Shown: piece by piece, positions 47,416-57,397 of the stretch
How positions within the stretch are numbered: the stretch's first letter is position 1
How the letters are laid out: each line of letters begins with the position of its first letter
From: JACVRW01 sp963765135
GTDB lineage: Bacteria; Actinomycetota; Thermoleophilia; Solirubrobacterales; Thermoleophilaceae
Assembly: GCA_963765135.1 (NCBI GenBank)
Contig: CAVXUX010000003.1
Coordinates: forward strand, 310,001-374,000
Direction: 5' to 3'
Length of the DNA stretch: 64,000 nucleotides
Made by a program: the position numbers and the translations under genes
The notes under the pieces: generated by a model
The model's input: only the letters and a program-made list of their open reading frames with translations
Told to the model about the DNA's origin: nothing
The model's database searches: none

Positions 47416-49163
47416 TTGAATTCGGACGCCCACCGGTTGACGGCGGGCCGCGGCTGGCTACGGTGGAGCGGGATACCTCGCGCGCGCATCCCGATCGGTC
47501 TCCTGGTGGCCGTCCTTCTCTCGGTGGGGACCTCGCACGCCTTCGCGGCCGATCCCTACGTCGTGTACACGGCGAACCAGCAGGTCAACGGCGCGGTCAT
47601 CCTGCGCAGCGAGCCGGCCACCGGCGCGACCGTCGAGATCTCGCGCAACGGGCCGCTCGGCACGCTCTTCCAGCGGCCCTACGACCTGGCGGTCGAGGCC
47701 GACGGCGGTCTCGTCGTCGCGGACATGGGCACGCCGGACCAGGAACGACGGGGCGGTCATCCGCGTCGATCCGGTGACCGGGCGTCAGAGCCTCGTGTCG
47801 GGGCGCGGGGTGGGGCAAGACAACCTCTATGACCCCGCCGGGATCGCCATCGGCCCCGGCGGCGTCCTGTACGTGCTCGACACCCTGGCCGGCACCAACA
47901 GCGGCGCCGTGATCCGAGTCGACCCGAACACGGGCGCGCAGCAGGTGATCGCGTCGAACCTCACCTTGCTCAACCTGTTCGACCTGCCGTTTGGCATCGC
48001 GGTCGACACCGACGGCTCGATCGTGGTCGTCAACCGCGCGCTGGGCGGCGCGCTCCCGATCGACTGCCTCATCCCGACCGGAAGCGTGATCCGCATCTAT
48101 CCCGACTTGCACGGGGACGTCGGTCTCGGCGCTGGATCGCCTGTCGCGTCCGCTCGGCGTGGCGATCGACACCGACCGCAGCATCCTGGTCGCCAACGAG
48201 TGCGGCACTCCCAGCGGAGTCGGGCTGGTGCGCGTGAACCCGGTGAGCGGGGCGCAGTCGGAGGCCGCGTCCAACACCGACCAGGACGTCCTGCGCACGC
48301 CCGAGCGGATCGCGCTGACGCCGGCGGGCGACTACCTGGTGACCGACTACAACTTCGGGCCGGACGGGGACGGCGGGATCGTCAAGGTCGCCAGAGGCAA
48401 CAAGGCGCAGAGCGTCGTCTCGACGGACACGCTCTTCAACCACCCGCTCGGGATCGCGGTCGTGCGCAACCTCCCGCCGACCCCGGCGCTCGCGGTCCGG
48501 CCCAAGACGGTTGCGGCCGGCCAGCGCGTGACGCTTGACGCGTCAGGCTCGCGCGACCCCGAGGGCCTGCGGCTCGTCTACGAGTGGGACCTCGACGGCA
48601 ACGGCACGTTCGAGGCCGGGTCGGGCACCACGCCGAGCGCGATGCCTCGGTTCTCCGGCGACGGGATCAAGACCGTGCGCGTGCGGGTCAACGACCCGCA
48701 CGGCGGGCGGGCGGTCGCCGAGGCGAAGCTCGACGTCGACGGCAGCCGGCCGGCGCTGACCGGCCTGCGCGCGCTCACGAACGTGCTCGGCGTGCCGGGG
48801 CGGCGCACGCGCGCCCATCGCCGCGCCGGGGCCGCCAGTGCGCAGCCACCGCGCTCGACCTCCGTCCGCTTCCGGCTCTCCGAGGCCGCCACGGTGACGC
48901 TCGCGCTCAACCGCGCGCGCAGCGGTCATCGGGCCAAGGGGAAGCCCTGCGGCGTGCGCGCCAAGCGCGGGCGGCCCTGCACCGTCTGGTCGCGCGCCCG
49001 CACGATCAAGCGGTCCCGGCGCGCAGGCGGCAACGGCATCACCGTGCGCGCCCGCGGCCTCAAGCCGGGCCGCTACCGCCTGGTGCTGACGGCGGCCGAC
49101 GAGGTCGGCAACCGCTCGCCGCGCCGGACGCTCGCGCTGCGGGTCGTGCGGCTGCCGCGCTAG
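47416..49163 (+). CDS. Secreted NHL/SMP-30-like beta-propeller with PKD domain (two frameshifts)
   Basis: About 581 residues. A signal peptide ARIPIGLLVAVLLSVGTSHA is followed by propeller blades: RPYDLAVEADGGLVVADMGT, DPAGIAIGPGGVLYVLDTLA, LPFGIAVDTDGSIVVVNRAL and RPLGVAIDTDRSILVANECG. Then a PKD/Ig-like domain VTLDASGSRDPEGLRLVYEW and a basic beta-rich C-terminus. Extra bases near 47745 and 48145. The exact start is unclear: TTG 47416 is in frame, and TTGACG-16-TACGGT (47437-47464) looks like a promoter inside that N-terminus, so a shorter form may be right. Confidence 0.75.
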
Positions 49164-49173
49164 AAACCAGTCG

Positions 49174-50389
49174 ATGGCGCGATCGAGGCGGGGTAGGGAG
49201 AGGCTGTCGGCTGCCGAGGCGCGCCGGAGTCGCGCTGGCCGCTCAGGGCTTCGCCGACGGCCGCCCGGCCCAGCCCGGCGGGCACGCCCTGCGGCGCGTC
49301 ATGAAGCAGGTCGGCCTGCTCCAGATCGACTCGGTCAACGTGCTCGCCCGCGGGCACTACCTCACGCTGTTCGGACGGCTCGGGCCGTACCCGCTAGAGC
49401 TGGTCGACAACGCCGCCTGGTACGCGCCGCGGCGGCTGTTCGAGTACTGGGGCCACGAGGCGTCGCTGCTCCCGGTCGCGACCCAGCCGCTTCTGCGGTG
49501 GCGCATGCAGCGCGCCCACGACGACGCCTGGGGCAGCATGCGCCGGGTCGCGCAGGAGCGCCCCGACCTGGTCGAGCGGGTGCTGGCCGAGGTGGGCGAG
49601 CGGGGCCCGATGGCGGCCAGCGAGATGGAGGAGGTGGGCTCGCGCCGGGGCGAGCCGTGGTGGAGCTGGTCGGACACCAAGCGGGCGTTCGAGTTCCTGT
49701 TCTGGTCGGGCCTGATCACCGCTGCGCGGCGGCGTCGGTTCGAGCGCCTCTACGACCTGACCGAGCGGGTGCTGCCGCGGGCGGTGGTGTCCGCGCCGAC
49801 GCCGGCGCCCGACGACGCCCAGCGCGAGCTGGTCCGGATCGCGGCGCGCTCGCTCGGCGTGGCCGCGGAGCGCGACGTGCGCGACTACTTCCGGCTGCCG
49901 CTGGCCGACACACGCGCGCGCGTCGCCGAGCTGGTGGAGGCCGGCGAGCTGGTGCCGGTTGCGGTCGAGGGCTGGAGCACGCCTGCCTACCTCTGGCACG
50001 AGACGAGCGTCCCCCGCAAGGTCGACGGGCGCGCGCTGATCGGGCCGTTCGACTCGCTGATCTGGGAGCGCTCGCGCGTGGAGCGCCTGTTCGGGTTCCG
50101 CTACCGGATCGAGATCTACGTGCCCGCGCCCAAGCGGGTGCACGGCTACTACGTGCTGCCGTTCCTGCTGGGCGACCGGCTGGTCGGGCGGGTCGACCTC
50201 AAGGCCGACCGGGCCGCCGGCGAGCTGCGCGTGCGTGCGGCCCACGGCGAGCCGGATGGCCCAGCCCACACCGCCGCAGCACTCGTCAACGAGCTGCGGG
50301 CGATGGCGGGCTGGCTGGGCCTGGAGCGGGTCAGCGTCGAACGACGCGGCAACCTCGCGAAGCCGCTTAGAAGTGCACTCCGCGCATGA
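49174..50389 (+). CDS. Winged-helix YcaQ/AlkX-like DNA glycosylase (one frameshift)
   Basis: About 404 residues after removing one extra base near 49228. The signature MKQVGLLQIDSVNVLARGHY LTLFGRLGPYP is the family mark (crosslink repair glycosylase YcaQ, DUF1006/HTH_42). FEYWGHEASLLPVATQPLLR and ALIGPFDSLIWERSRVERLF GFRY also fit, the last carrying a QxD-like region now seen as P-F-D. YcaQ-type enzymes unhook interstrand crosslinks in DNA, and actinobacterial relatives protect against DNA-alkylating antibiotics. ATG 49174 lies 10 nt after the previous stop. Confidence 0.85.
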
Positions 50390-52377
50390 GGTACGCCATC
50401 GCCACGGCCTCCGTCGACATCTCCTCGTCGCCGCCCTTCTCGGACGCGGGCACCGGCTTGCCGTCCTTCGCCTTGTCGCCCTTGGCCGCCTTCGAGTCCG
50501 GGAACAGGTTGTAGGCGGTGTTGAGGATGATGTCCATCGTCTTCGGCGAGACCGCGTAGAGCACCTCGCCGAACGTACCGAGCCGCGAGGCCACGCGCTT
50601 GGGCTTGTCGATCATCGCGTCGGCCAGCATCTGCGCCGCCTCGTCCGGCGAGAGCGTGGGGAAGGCCTTGTACATGTCGGTCGGCGCGATCATCGGCGTG
50701 CGCACCAGCGGCATGTAGACGGTCGTGAACTTGACGTTGTCGGCCACGCACTCGGGCGCCGCGCAGCGCGCGAACGCGTCCAGCGCCGCCTTCGACGCCA
50801 CGTAGGCCGAGAAGCGCGGCGTGTTCGTCTGCACGCCGATCGAGGAGACGTTGATGATGTGGCCGGTCTTGCGCTCGCGCATGCCGGGCAGGAACGCGAG
50901 GATCAGCTTGAGCGCGCCGAAGTAGTTCAGCTGCATGGTGCGCTCGTAGTCGTGGAAGCGGTCGTAGGAGCGCGCCACCGAGCGCCGGATCGAGCGGCCG
51001 GCGTTGTTGATCAGGACGTCCACGCCGCCGTGCTCGTCGAGCACCTCCTGGGCGAGGCGATCGATGTCGTCGAGGTCGGACAGGTCGGCCGGGTGCACGT
51101 GCGCCACGCCGCCGGCCTCCTCGACCTGCTTGGCCACCTCCTCGAGCTTCTCGCGCGTGCGCGAGACGAGCAGCACCTCGCCGCCGGCCTCGCCCACCTT
51201 GAGCGCGGTCTCCAGCCCGATGCCGCTCGAGGCGCCCGTGATCAGGATCTTCTTGCCCGCGATCGAGCTGGCCAGCGAGCGCTCGCGGAACAGGTCCGGG
51301 TCGAGGTTGCGCTCCCAGTAGTCCCACAGCCGCGGCGCGTAGGTCGACAGCGGCGGCACGGCGATGCCCGTGCCCGAGAGCGCGCGCTGGGTGTCGCGCG
51401 CGTCGAACTTGCAGCGGAAGTCGCGGTTCTCCGCGGCGGCCGGGGGGATGCCGAGGTCGTGGTAGACCTGGTGCCGGATCCGCTTGACCGTCGGCAGCGC
51501 CATCACCCCGGCGCGCACCGGCTGCGGGATCGCGTTGGTCATGTTCGGGTCGATCCGCATCGCGAACTGCGGCGCGTGCGCGGCCTTGGCGAACGCGTTG
51601 AGCGTCTCGCCGACCTTCATCGGCTCGGGGTTGACGAGGTGGAAGGTGTCGCTGGGCAGCTCGTCGTCGGACATGTGCGCGATGTGGTCCATCGCGCGCG
51701 CGACGAAGTCCACCGGCACGATGTTGGTCTCGCCGCCCTGGGGACCCGCCAGCGGCGCCCACTCCGGCAGCGCGTGGCGCAGCCGCTGGAGCAGCTTGAA
51801 GTAGTAGTAGGGGCCGTCGATCTTGTCCATCTCGCCGGTCTCCGAGTGGCCGACGACGATGCCGGGGCGGTAGATCAGCGTCTTCGCCTGGACGCCCTCG
51901 CGCACGAGCCGCTCCGACTCGTACTTGGTGCGGTGGTAGGCGTGCGGGAGGGTCTGCCCCTCGTCGAACATGTCCTCCTGGAAGACGCCCTTGTACCTCC
52001 CGGCGACCGCGATCGAGCTGGTGTGGTGGAAGCGGCCCACCTCGAGCGAGTTCGCGAACTCGATCACGTGCTTGGTGCCCTCGGTGTTGGCCTTCTCCAT
52101 GGCCTCCTCGTCGGCGGCCATGTCGTAGATCGCCGCGAGGTGGAAGAAGTGGTCGATCGGCTCACTGAAGCCCTCGACGCCGAGCGCCGGCTTGGAGAGG
52201 TCGCCTGTCACCGGCTGCGATGCGGCCTTCGTCGGCCCCCAGCCGCTGCACGAGCGCGTCGATCTTGCCGCGCGAGCCCTCGCGCACCAGCACGTAGATG
52301 GTCCCCTCGCGCTTCAACAGCTCGGCGAGCAGGTGCCTGCCGATGAAGCCCGTCGCGCCGGTGACGAAGTAGTTCAA
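50367..52377 (-). CDS. Two-domain fatty acyl-CoA reductase (Rv3391-like) (one frameshift)
   Basis: About 669 residues after removing one extra base near 52215. N-terminal domain MNYFVTGATGFIGRHLLAEL is a thioester-reductase-like Rossmann with HTSSIAVAGRYKGVFQED and AYHRTKYESERLVRE (Tyr, Lys). C-terminal domain is a classical SDR: KKILITGASSGIGLETALKV, DVLINNAGRSIRRSV, INVSSIGVQTNTPRFSAYVASKAAL (Tyr, Lys). This pairing matches mycobacterial fatty acyl-CoA reductase AcrA1, which reduces acyl-CoA to alcohol for wax ester synthesis. TTG 52377 is preceded by a GGGAAGGGAG ribosome-binding site. Confidence 0.85.
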
Positions 52378-52492
52378 GGCACTCCCTTCCCTCTCAGCGG
52401 AGCAGCGATACTATCCGGCCTACGGAGCGGGCCGGCACGCCCGCATGTGGCGGCGGGGTGACCCTTCCACTCCGCCGTGCACAATCGGGTCC

Positions 52493-53689
52493 GTGGCAGA
52501 GCCGACCCTCACTCTCAACGAAGCTGCCGAGCGCGTGGGCGTCTCGCCGTCGACGCTCAGGCGCTGGGCCGAAAGCGGCGTGATCCCCGAGGTCGACGGA
52601 CGCGGCGAGTGGACCGCGGCGGCGGTCGCGCACGCCCGCATCGTCGCGCGGCTGCGCGCGCGCGGGCACACGCTCGAGAGCCTCCGCCAGGCGGGCAGCC
52701 AGGGGCGTCTGGCGTACGGCTACATCGAGTCGCTGTTCGGCGACGACCAGCTGGCGGAGCGCAACCTGAAGGACGCCGCGAGCGAGACCGGGCTGGAGGA
52801 GGCGCTGATCGAGCGCTTCTGGAACAGCATCGGGCTGGCGCCGGCCGCGTTGGAGGGGATCACGGACGAGGACCTCGAGGCGCTGCGCTACGTGGCGTCG
52901 GTGCTCGACTCGGGGTTCCCGCTCGTCGCTTTCCTCCAGCTCTGCCGCGTGTACGGGCAGGCGCTCTCCCAGATCGCCGACGCCGAGGTGCGGCTGTTCC
53001 ACCTGTACGTCCATGAGCCGCTGATGCGCGAGGACGTCCCCGGATTGCAGATGGCCGAGGAGATGGAGGGGCTGGCGCGCGACCTGCTGCCGCTCGCCTC
53101 GCCGCTGATGGACTACGTGCACCGGCGCTTCCTGCAGCACTTCGTGGCGCAGGACGTGGTCGGCCACATGGAGGACGAGCTCGAGGAGAGCGACATCGAG
53201 AGCGGGCGCGTGCGGGTGGCGATCGCGTTCGCCGACCTGGCCGGCTACACGCGCTTCACGGAGGAGGAGGGCGAGGAGGAGGCGCTGTCGCTGGTGGAGC
53301 GCTTCGTCGAGGGAGTGACCAACACCCTCCCGGAGGACGCCCGCGTGGTGAAGACGATCGGCGACGAGGTGATGGTGGTCGGCAACGACGTGCAGGCGCT
53401 CGTCGACTGGGCGGTCGGGTTCGTGGGCCTGTTCGAGGAGCGCCCGGAGCCGCGCATCGGGATCCACTGGGGAACGACCCTGTACCGGGACGGCGACTAC
53501 TTCGGCCGCGACATCAACCTGGCCTCCCGCGTGGTGGCGCGCGCCCGCGGCGGGGAGGTGCTGGTGACCGACTCGGTCACGGAGGCGGTACGCGGCGCAC
53601 ACCTGGTATTCGAGGGCATCGGGCAGGTGAAGCTGAAGGGGTTCGACGAGCCGCGCCAGCTGTGCCGGGTCGTGCCGCGGGAGCCGTGA
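52493..53689 (+). CDS. MerR-type HTH fused to a class III adenylate/guanylate cyclase
   Basis: 398 residues from GTG 52493. The N-terminus is a MerR helix-turn-helix (TLNEAAERVGVSPSTLRRWA), a helical linker region follows, and residues about 240-390 form the CHD cyclase: VAIAFADLAGYTRFTEEEGE (metal Asp), VKTIGDEVMVVG (second metal Asp), RIGIHWGTTLYRDGDYFGRD and NLASRVVARARGGE. The cyclase is predicted active. Proteins with this order are known in mycobacteria. A DNA-binding domain attached to a cyclase suggests coupling of transcription to cAMP. CACAAT at 52480-52485 is a possible -10. GTGA overlap with tilS follows. Confidence 0.9.
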   Translation: MAEPTLTLNEAAERVGVSPSTLRRWAESGVIPEVDGRGEWTAAAVAHARIVARLRARGHTLESLRQAGSQGRLAYGYIESLFGDDQLAERNLKDAASETGLEEALIERFWNSIGLAPAALEGITDEDLEALRYVASVLDSGFPLVAFLQLCRVYGQALSQIADAEVRLFHLYVHEPLMREDVPGLQMAEEMEGLARDLLPLASPLMDYVHRRFLQHFVAQDVVGHMEDELEESDIESGRVRVAIAFADLAGYTRFTEEEGEEEALSLVERFVEGVTNTLPEDARVVKTIGDEVMVVGNDVQALVDWAVGFVGLFEERPEPRIGIHWGTTLYRDGDYFGRDINLASRVVARARGGEVLVTDSVTEAVRGAHLVFEGIGQVKLKGFDEPRQLCRVVPREP

Positions 53690-54958
53690 GCGTCCTCGAG
53701 GCGGCCCGTCCGCTGGTCCCCGCCGGAGCGCCGCTGCTCGTGCTGGTGTCGGGCGGCGGGGACTCGGTGGCGCTGCTGGACGTCGCGGTGCGCTTGGAGG
53801 CACGGGTGAGCGCGCTGCACGTGAACTACGGGCTGCGGGAGGGGGCTTCTGGCGACGAGGAGTTCGTTCGGGAGCTGTGCGCCGGGCTCGGGGTGCCGCT
53901 CTTCGCCGAGCGGGTCGCTTTGGGAGAGGACCCCTCGGGCAACCTCCAGGAACGGGCTCGCGATGCTCGCTACGCGCTCGCCGAGCGCCTGACAGAGGGC
54001 GACTATGCGGCGGCGCATACGGCGTCCGATCAGGCGGAGACGGTGCTCTACCGGCTCGCCGTTTCGCCGGGCTCGCGCGCCCTGTATGGGATGGCGCCGC
54101 GACGGGGGCGGCTGGTGCGGCCGCTGCTGGGCGTGACGCGGGAGGAGGTGCGGTCGTACCTGCGCTCGCGCGGCCTCGAGTGGCGCGAGGACCCGTCCAA
54201 CGCCGATCGCCGCTTCGCACGCGCACGCGTGCGTCACGACCTGATCGAGGCGTTGCGGACGATCGGGCCGGCGGCCGAGCGGACGATCGCGGAGACCGCC
54301 CGCCAGCTGCGCGAGGAGGCCGAGGTGCTCGACGCGGCGGTGGCGGACGCCCTCGGCGTGCTCGGCGGCGGGCCGGCGGTGTCGGCCTCGGAGCTGGGTC
54401 GCCAGCCAGCGGCCGTGCGCCGGCTGGTGCTGCGCCATCTGGCCGAACAGGCGGGCGGCGAGCTGGGGGTGGGCGACACGGAGCGGATCCTGGCGCTGGG
54501 CGGCCGCGGCTCGAAGTCGCTCGACCTGGCCGGCGGCGTGCGCGTGGTGGTCGAGTACGGCACGCTGCGGTTCACGCGTGCGGGCGAGCCGGCGGTGCCG
54601 GATCCGGTGGTCCTGACGGTGCCCGGGCGAGTGCGCTTCGGCGACTGGGAGGTGGAGGCCGCCGCGGGCGCGCCCGGCGACGTGAGCGTCACCCGCGTAG
54701 CGGGACCGCTCACGGTGCGCGCCTGGCGCGAGGGGGACCGCATGCGCCCGAGTGGCCTGGGCGGAACGAAGACCCTGCAGGACCTGTTCACCGACAGGAA
54801 GGTGCCACGCGAGCTGCGCCGGACGCTGCCGATCGTCGTCACAGGCGACGACGAGATCGTGTGGGTGGCCGGGGTGGCGGTGGACGAGCGGTTCGCGGCG
54901 GGCGAAGGGCCGGACGCGATCGGCCTGAGCGCCGCGCGAGGTACGCCTACGTCACTGA
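53686..54958 (+). CDS. tilS: tRNA(Ile)-lysidine synthetase (one frameshift near 3' end)
   Basis: About 423 residues. The PP-loop is LLVLVSGGGDSVALLDVAVR (SGGxDS), then HVNYGLREGASGDEE and ASDQAETVLYRLAV, and the C-terminal lobe has GDRMRPSGLGGTKTLQDLF. It adds lysine to C34 of tRNA-Ile, needed to decode AUA. GTG 53686 overlaps the cyclase stop. One extra C in GCGCGAG near 54937 gives the ending AAEVRLRH and a TGA at 54956-54958, which touches the TetR operator. Confidence 0.88.
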
Positions 54959-54981
54959 TCTGTTACGTTGCTGTAACAGAT
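54958..54981. promoter_or_regulatory. Perfect palindrome ATCTGTTAC-N6-GTAACAGAT over the TetR promoter and start
   Basis: Nine-base arms are perfectly complementary around GTTGCT. The element includes TACGTT (54964-54969), a -10 box 10 nt before ATG 54980, and the right arm runs into the ATG. This is a very good candidate operator for the TetR protein whose gene it precedes (autorepression), and for the downstream pump. Confidence 0.75.
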
Positions 54982-55574
54982 GGCCGCCCGCGAAGATGCT
55001 CGCCGCGCACCCGTCGACGCCAAGCTGCTCGACGGTGCCCGCCGGGCGCTCGAGCGGCATGGTTGGGAGGGGGCCACGCTTCAGCGGCTCGCCGACGAGG
55101 CCGGTGTGTCGCGCATGACCCTCCATCGGCGGGGTGTTTCGCGGGAGATTCTGCTCGCGGCGCTCGCGGAGCAGCTCGAGGGTGAGTACCGCGAGGCGCT
55201 CTGGCCGGCCCTGACCGCCTCGGGCTCCGCGCTCCAGCGGCTCGAGCTCGCCCTGGACTCGCTCTGCGGCGTCGTCGACGGCAACCTCGAGCTGCTCGAT
55301 GCCCTCGGGCACGCCGAGCGCGACGTCGTCTTCCACGAGCAGCGCCGCCCCGCGCTCACCAAGCAGGTCTTCACCGAGCCGGTGCAGCGCCTGCTCGCCG
55401 ACGGCGTGGCCGAGGGGTCGCTCGCCGTCGAGGACCCGGAGGAGACCGCGACCGTGCTGTTCAACCTCGTCGGCCACACCTACCGCCACCTGCGCGCCGA
55501 GCACGGCTGGTCCTCGAAGCGAACCCGCGCGGGCGGTCATCGACATGGCCCTCCAGGGCGTGGTGGCCAGGTGA
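54980..55574 (+). CDS. TetR-family transcriptional regulator (one frameshift)
   Basis: About 197 residues after removing one extra base near 55515. HTH: LLDGARRALERHGWEGATLQ RLADEAGVSRMTLHRRGVSR, then a helical ligand-binding part. The corrected end reads ARAVIDMALQGVVAR. It is expected to repress its own promoter through the palindrome at 54958-54981 and to control the efflux gene that overlaps its stop (GTGA). Confidence 0.85.
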
Positions 55575-56794
55575 GCTCCGACCTCGACCGCCGTGGCCTC
55601 GGCCTGCTCGGCGGCGCCCACCTCAGCGTCGACCTCTGCCAGGCGGCCGTCCCCGCCCTGCTGCCGTTCTTCGTCGACCAGCGCGGGTACTCGTACGCCG
55701 CCGCCGGGGCGCTCGTGTTCGCGGCGACGGTCGGCTCCTCGCTGATCCAGCCCCTCTTCGGCCACGCCGCCGACCGCCTCCAGCTGCCCTGGCTGATGCC
55801 CGCCGGCGTCATCGCCGCCGGCGCCGGCATCGCGCTGTCCGGCGTGACCACGTCGTACGCGCTCACGTTTGCCGCGATCGTCCTGTCCGGCATCGGCGTG
55901 GCGGCCTTCCACCCAGAGGGCGCTCGCCACGCCAACTACGCCTCGGGCGTGGCCAAGGCGCGCGGCATGAGCCTGTTCGCGCTCGGCGGCAACGCCGGGT
56001 TTGCCCTGGGCCCCGTGCTGACCACCGGCTGCGTGCTCGCGCTGGGCCTGAGCGGGACGCTCGTGCTCGGCCTCATCCCGATCGCTGCCGGCGCGATCCT
56101 CGCCGCGAAGGGGGCCCGGCTGCAAGGCCTGCGCGTGCGCGGGGCGGCGGCCGCGAAGGCGGCCTCGCAGACCGCGCGCCGCGACCAGTGGGGCGCGTTC
56201 GCCCGCCTCACCGGCGTGATCTCCCTGCGCTCGTGCGTGCACTTCGGCCTGCTCAGCTTCGTCCCGGTCTGGTTCGTCACCACGCTCGACACCTCGGAGG
56301 CCGCCGGCAACATCGCGCTCACCGCCATGCTCGCTGCGGGCGCGGCGGGGACCGTGATCGGCGGGCGGGTGGCCGATCGGATCGGCCGCCGGACGATCCT
56401 GCTCGCCTGCCTGGCGCTGGCCGGCCCGGCGCTGGCCGCGTTCATCGAGGCGCCCACCGGGCTGGCGTTCGTCCTGATCGCCGTCGTCGGCTTCACGGTC
56501 GTCGGCACGTTCGCGATCACGGTGGTGCTGGGGCAGGAGTACCTGCCCAACCGGCTCGGCATGGCCTCGGGCGTCACGCTCGGCGCGGCCATCGGGGTCG
56601 GCGGCGCGCTGGCGCCGGTGCTCGGCGCCCTGGCCGACGCCCAGGGCATCGAGACGGCCATGTGGGTGATCGCCGCGATCCCGGTGCCGGCGCTGCTGCT
56701 CGCGCTGACCCTCCCCGTCGAGGGGCGCCTCGGACTGGCGCGTCAGGTGCCGAAGACGCGGTCGCCCGCGTCGCCGAGCCCGGGCCGGATGTAG
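55571..56794 (+). CDS. MFS transporter, Fsr-type (fosmidomycin resistance) family
   Basis: 407 residues, 12 helices expected. HLSVDLCQAAVPALLPFFVD (DH/D-containing first helix), GYSYAAAGALVFAATVGSSL, FHPEGARHANYASG and GGNAGFALGPVLTTG match the Fsr/NreB-type branch: HPEGAR is a hallmark. It is the last gene of the TetR operon, so drug export under TetR control is likely; substrate unknown. Its last 52 nt overlap the convergent upp gene, more than usual here, so a frameshift near the end cannot be excluded. Confidence 0.85.
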   Translation: MSSDLDRRGLGLLGGAHLSVDLCQAAVPALLPFFVDQRGYSYAAAGALVFAATVGSSLIQPLFGHAADRLQLPWLMPAGVIAAGAGIALSGVTTSYALTFAAIVLSGIGVAAFHPEGARHANYASGVAKARGMSLFALGGNAGFALGPVLTTGCVLALGLSGTLVLGLIPIAAGAILAAKGARLQGLRVRGAAAAKAASQTARRDQWGAFARLTGVISLRSCVHFGLLSFVPVWFVTTLDTSEAAGNIALTAMLAAGAAGTVIGGRVADRIGRRTILLACLALAGPALAAFIEAPTGLAFVLIAVVGFTVVGTFAITVVLGQEYLPNRLGMASGVTLGAAIGVGGALAPVLGALADAQGIETAMWVIAAIPVPALLLALTLPVEGRLGLARQVPKTRSPASPSPGRM

Positions 56795-57369
56795 GCGTTC
56801 TCGTCGAGCTCGCGGTCGACCGCCGCGGCCCAGATCGGCACGTCCGGGTGGTGCTCCTCAACGGCGGCCAGCCCCTCGGGCGCCACCACCAGGCAGACCA
56901 GGGCCAGCCGGCGTGCGCCGGCGGCCTTGAGCTTGTCGAGCGCGTGCACGGCGCTGCCGCCGGTGGCGAGCATCGGGTCGACCACGAACACGTGCGAGTC
57001 CGCCAGCCCGGGCGGGAGGCGCTCGTAGTAGTCGACCGGACGGTGCTCCTGCTCGTCGCGATACACCCCGACGTGCCCCACGCGGGCGCCGGGCAGGAGC
57101 CGCAGGAACGCGTCGACCATGCCCAGCCCGGCTCGCAATACGGGCACGATCGTGATCTCGTCGGGCAGGCGGCTCCCGGCCGTCGACTCGAGCGGCGTCT
57201 GGATCTCCACCGCGGTCACCGGCAGGTCGCGCGCCGCCTCGACCGCGAGGATCGCCGAGGCCTCGAACAGCGCCTGGCGGAACTCGCCGTGCCCCGTGTC
57301 GCGATCGCGCATGACCGTGAGGCGGTCGGCCAGCACCGGGTGATCGACCACGACGAGGCGCTGCGGCAT
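56743..57369 (-). CDS. upp: Uracil phosphoribosyltransferase
   Basis: 208 residues, usual length. Reaction: uracil + PRPP to UMP. Typical blocks: MPQRLVVVDHPVLADRLTVM, PVLRAGLGMVDAFLRLLPGA, PVDYYERLPPGLADSHVFVV, the PRPP loop DPMLATGGSAVHALD and the uracil-binding end ENAYIRPGLGDAGDRVFGT. It faces the nucleoside salvage cluster; TAGCGT on the minus strand (57381-57376) ends 6 nt before ATG 57369. Confidence 0.95.
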   Translation of the reverse strand: MPQRLVVVDHPVLADRLTVMRDRDTGHGEFRQALFEASAILAVEAARDLPVTAVEIQTPLESTAGSRLPDEITIVPVLRAGLGMVDAFLRLLPGARVGHVGVYRDEQEHRPVDYYERLPPGLADSHVFVVDPMLATGGSAVHALDKLKAAGARRLALVCLVVAPEGLAAVEEHHPDVPIWAAAVDRELDENAYIRPGLGDAGDRVFGT

Positions 57370-57375
57370 ACGTGG

Positions 57376-57387
57376 ACGCTATAGCCT
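57376..57387. promoter_or_regulatory. Abutting divergent -10 elements (upp / CYTH-deaminase)
   Basis: ACGCTATAGCCT holds TAGCGT on the minus strand (57381-57376, 6 nt before ATG 57369) and TAGCCT on the plus strand (57382-57387, 10 nt before TTG 57398). The core GCTATAGC (57378-57385) is a perfect palindrome. Confidence 0.6.
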
Positions 57388-57397
57388 CGATGCCCCG

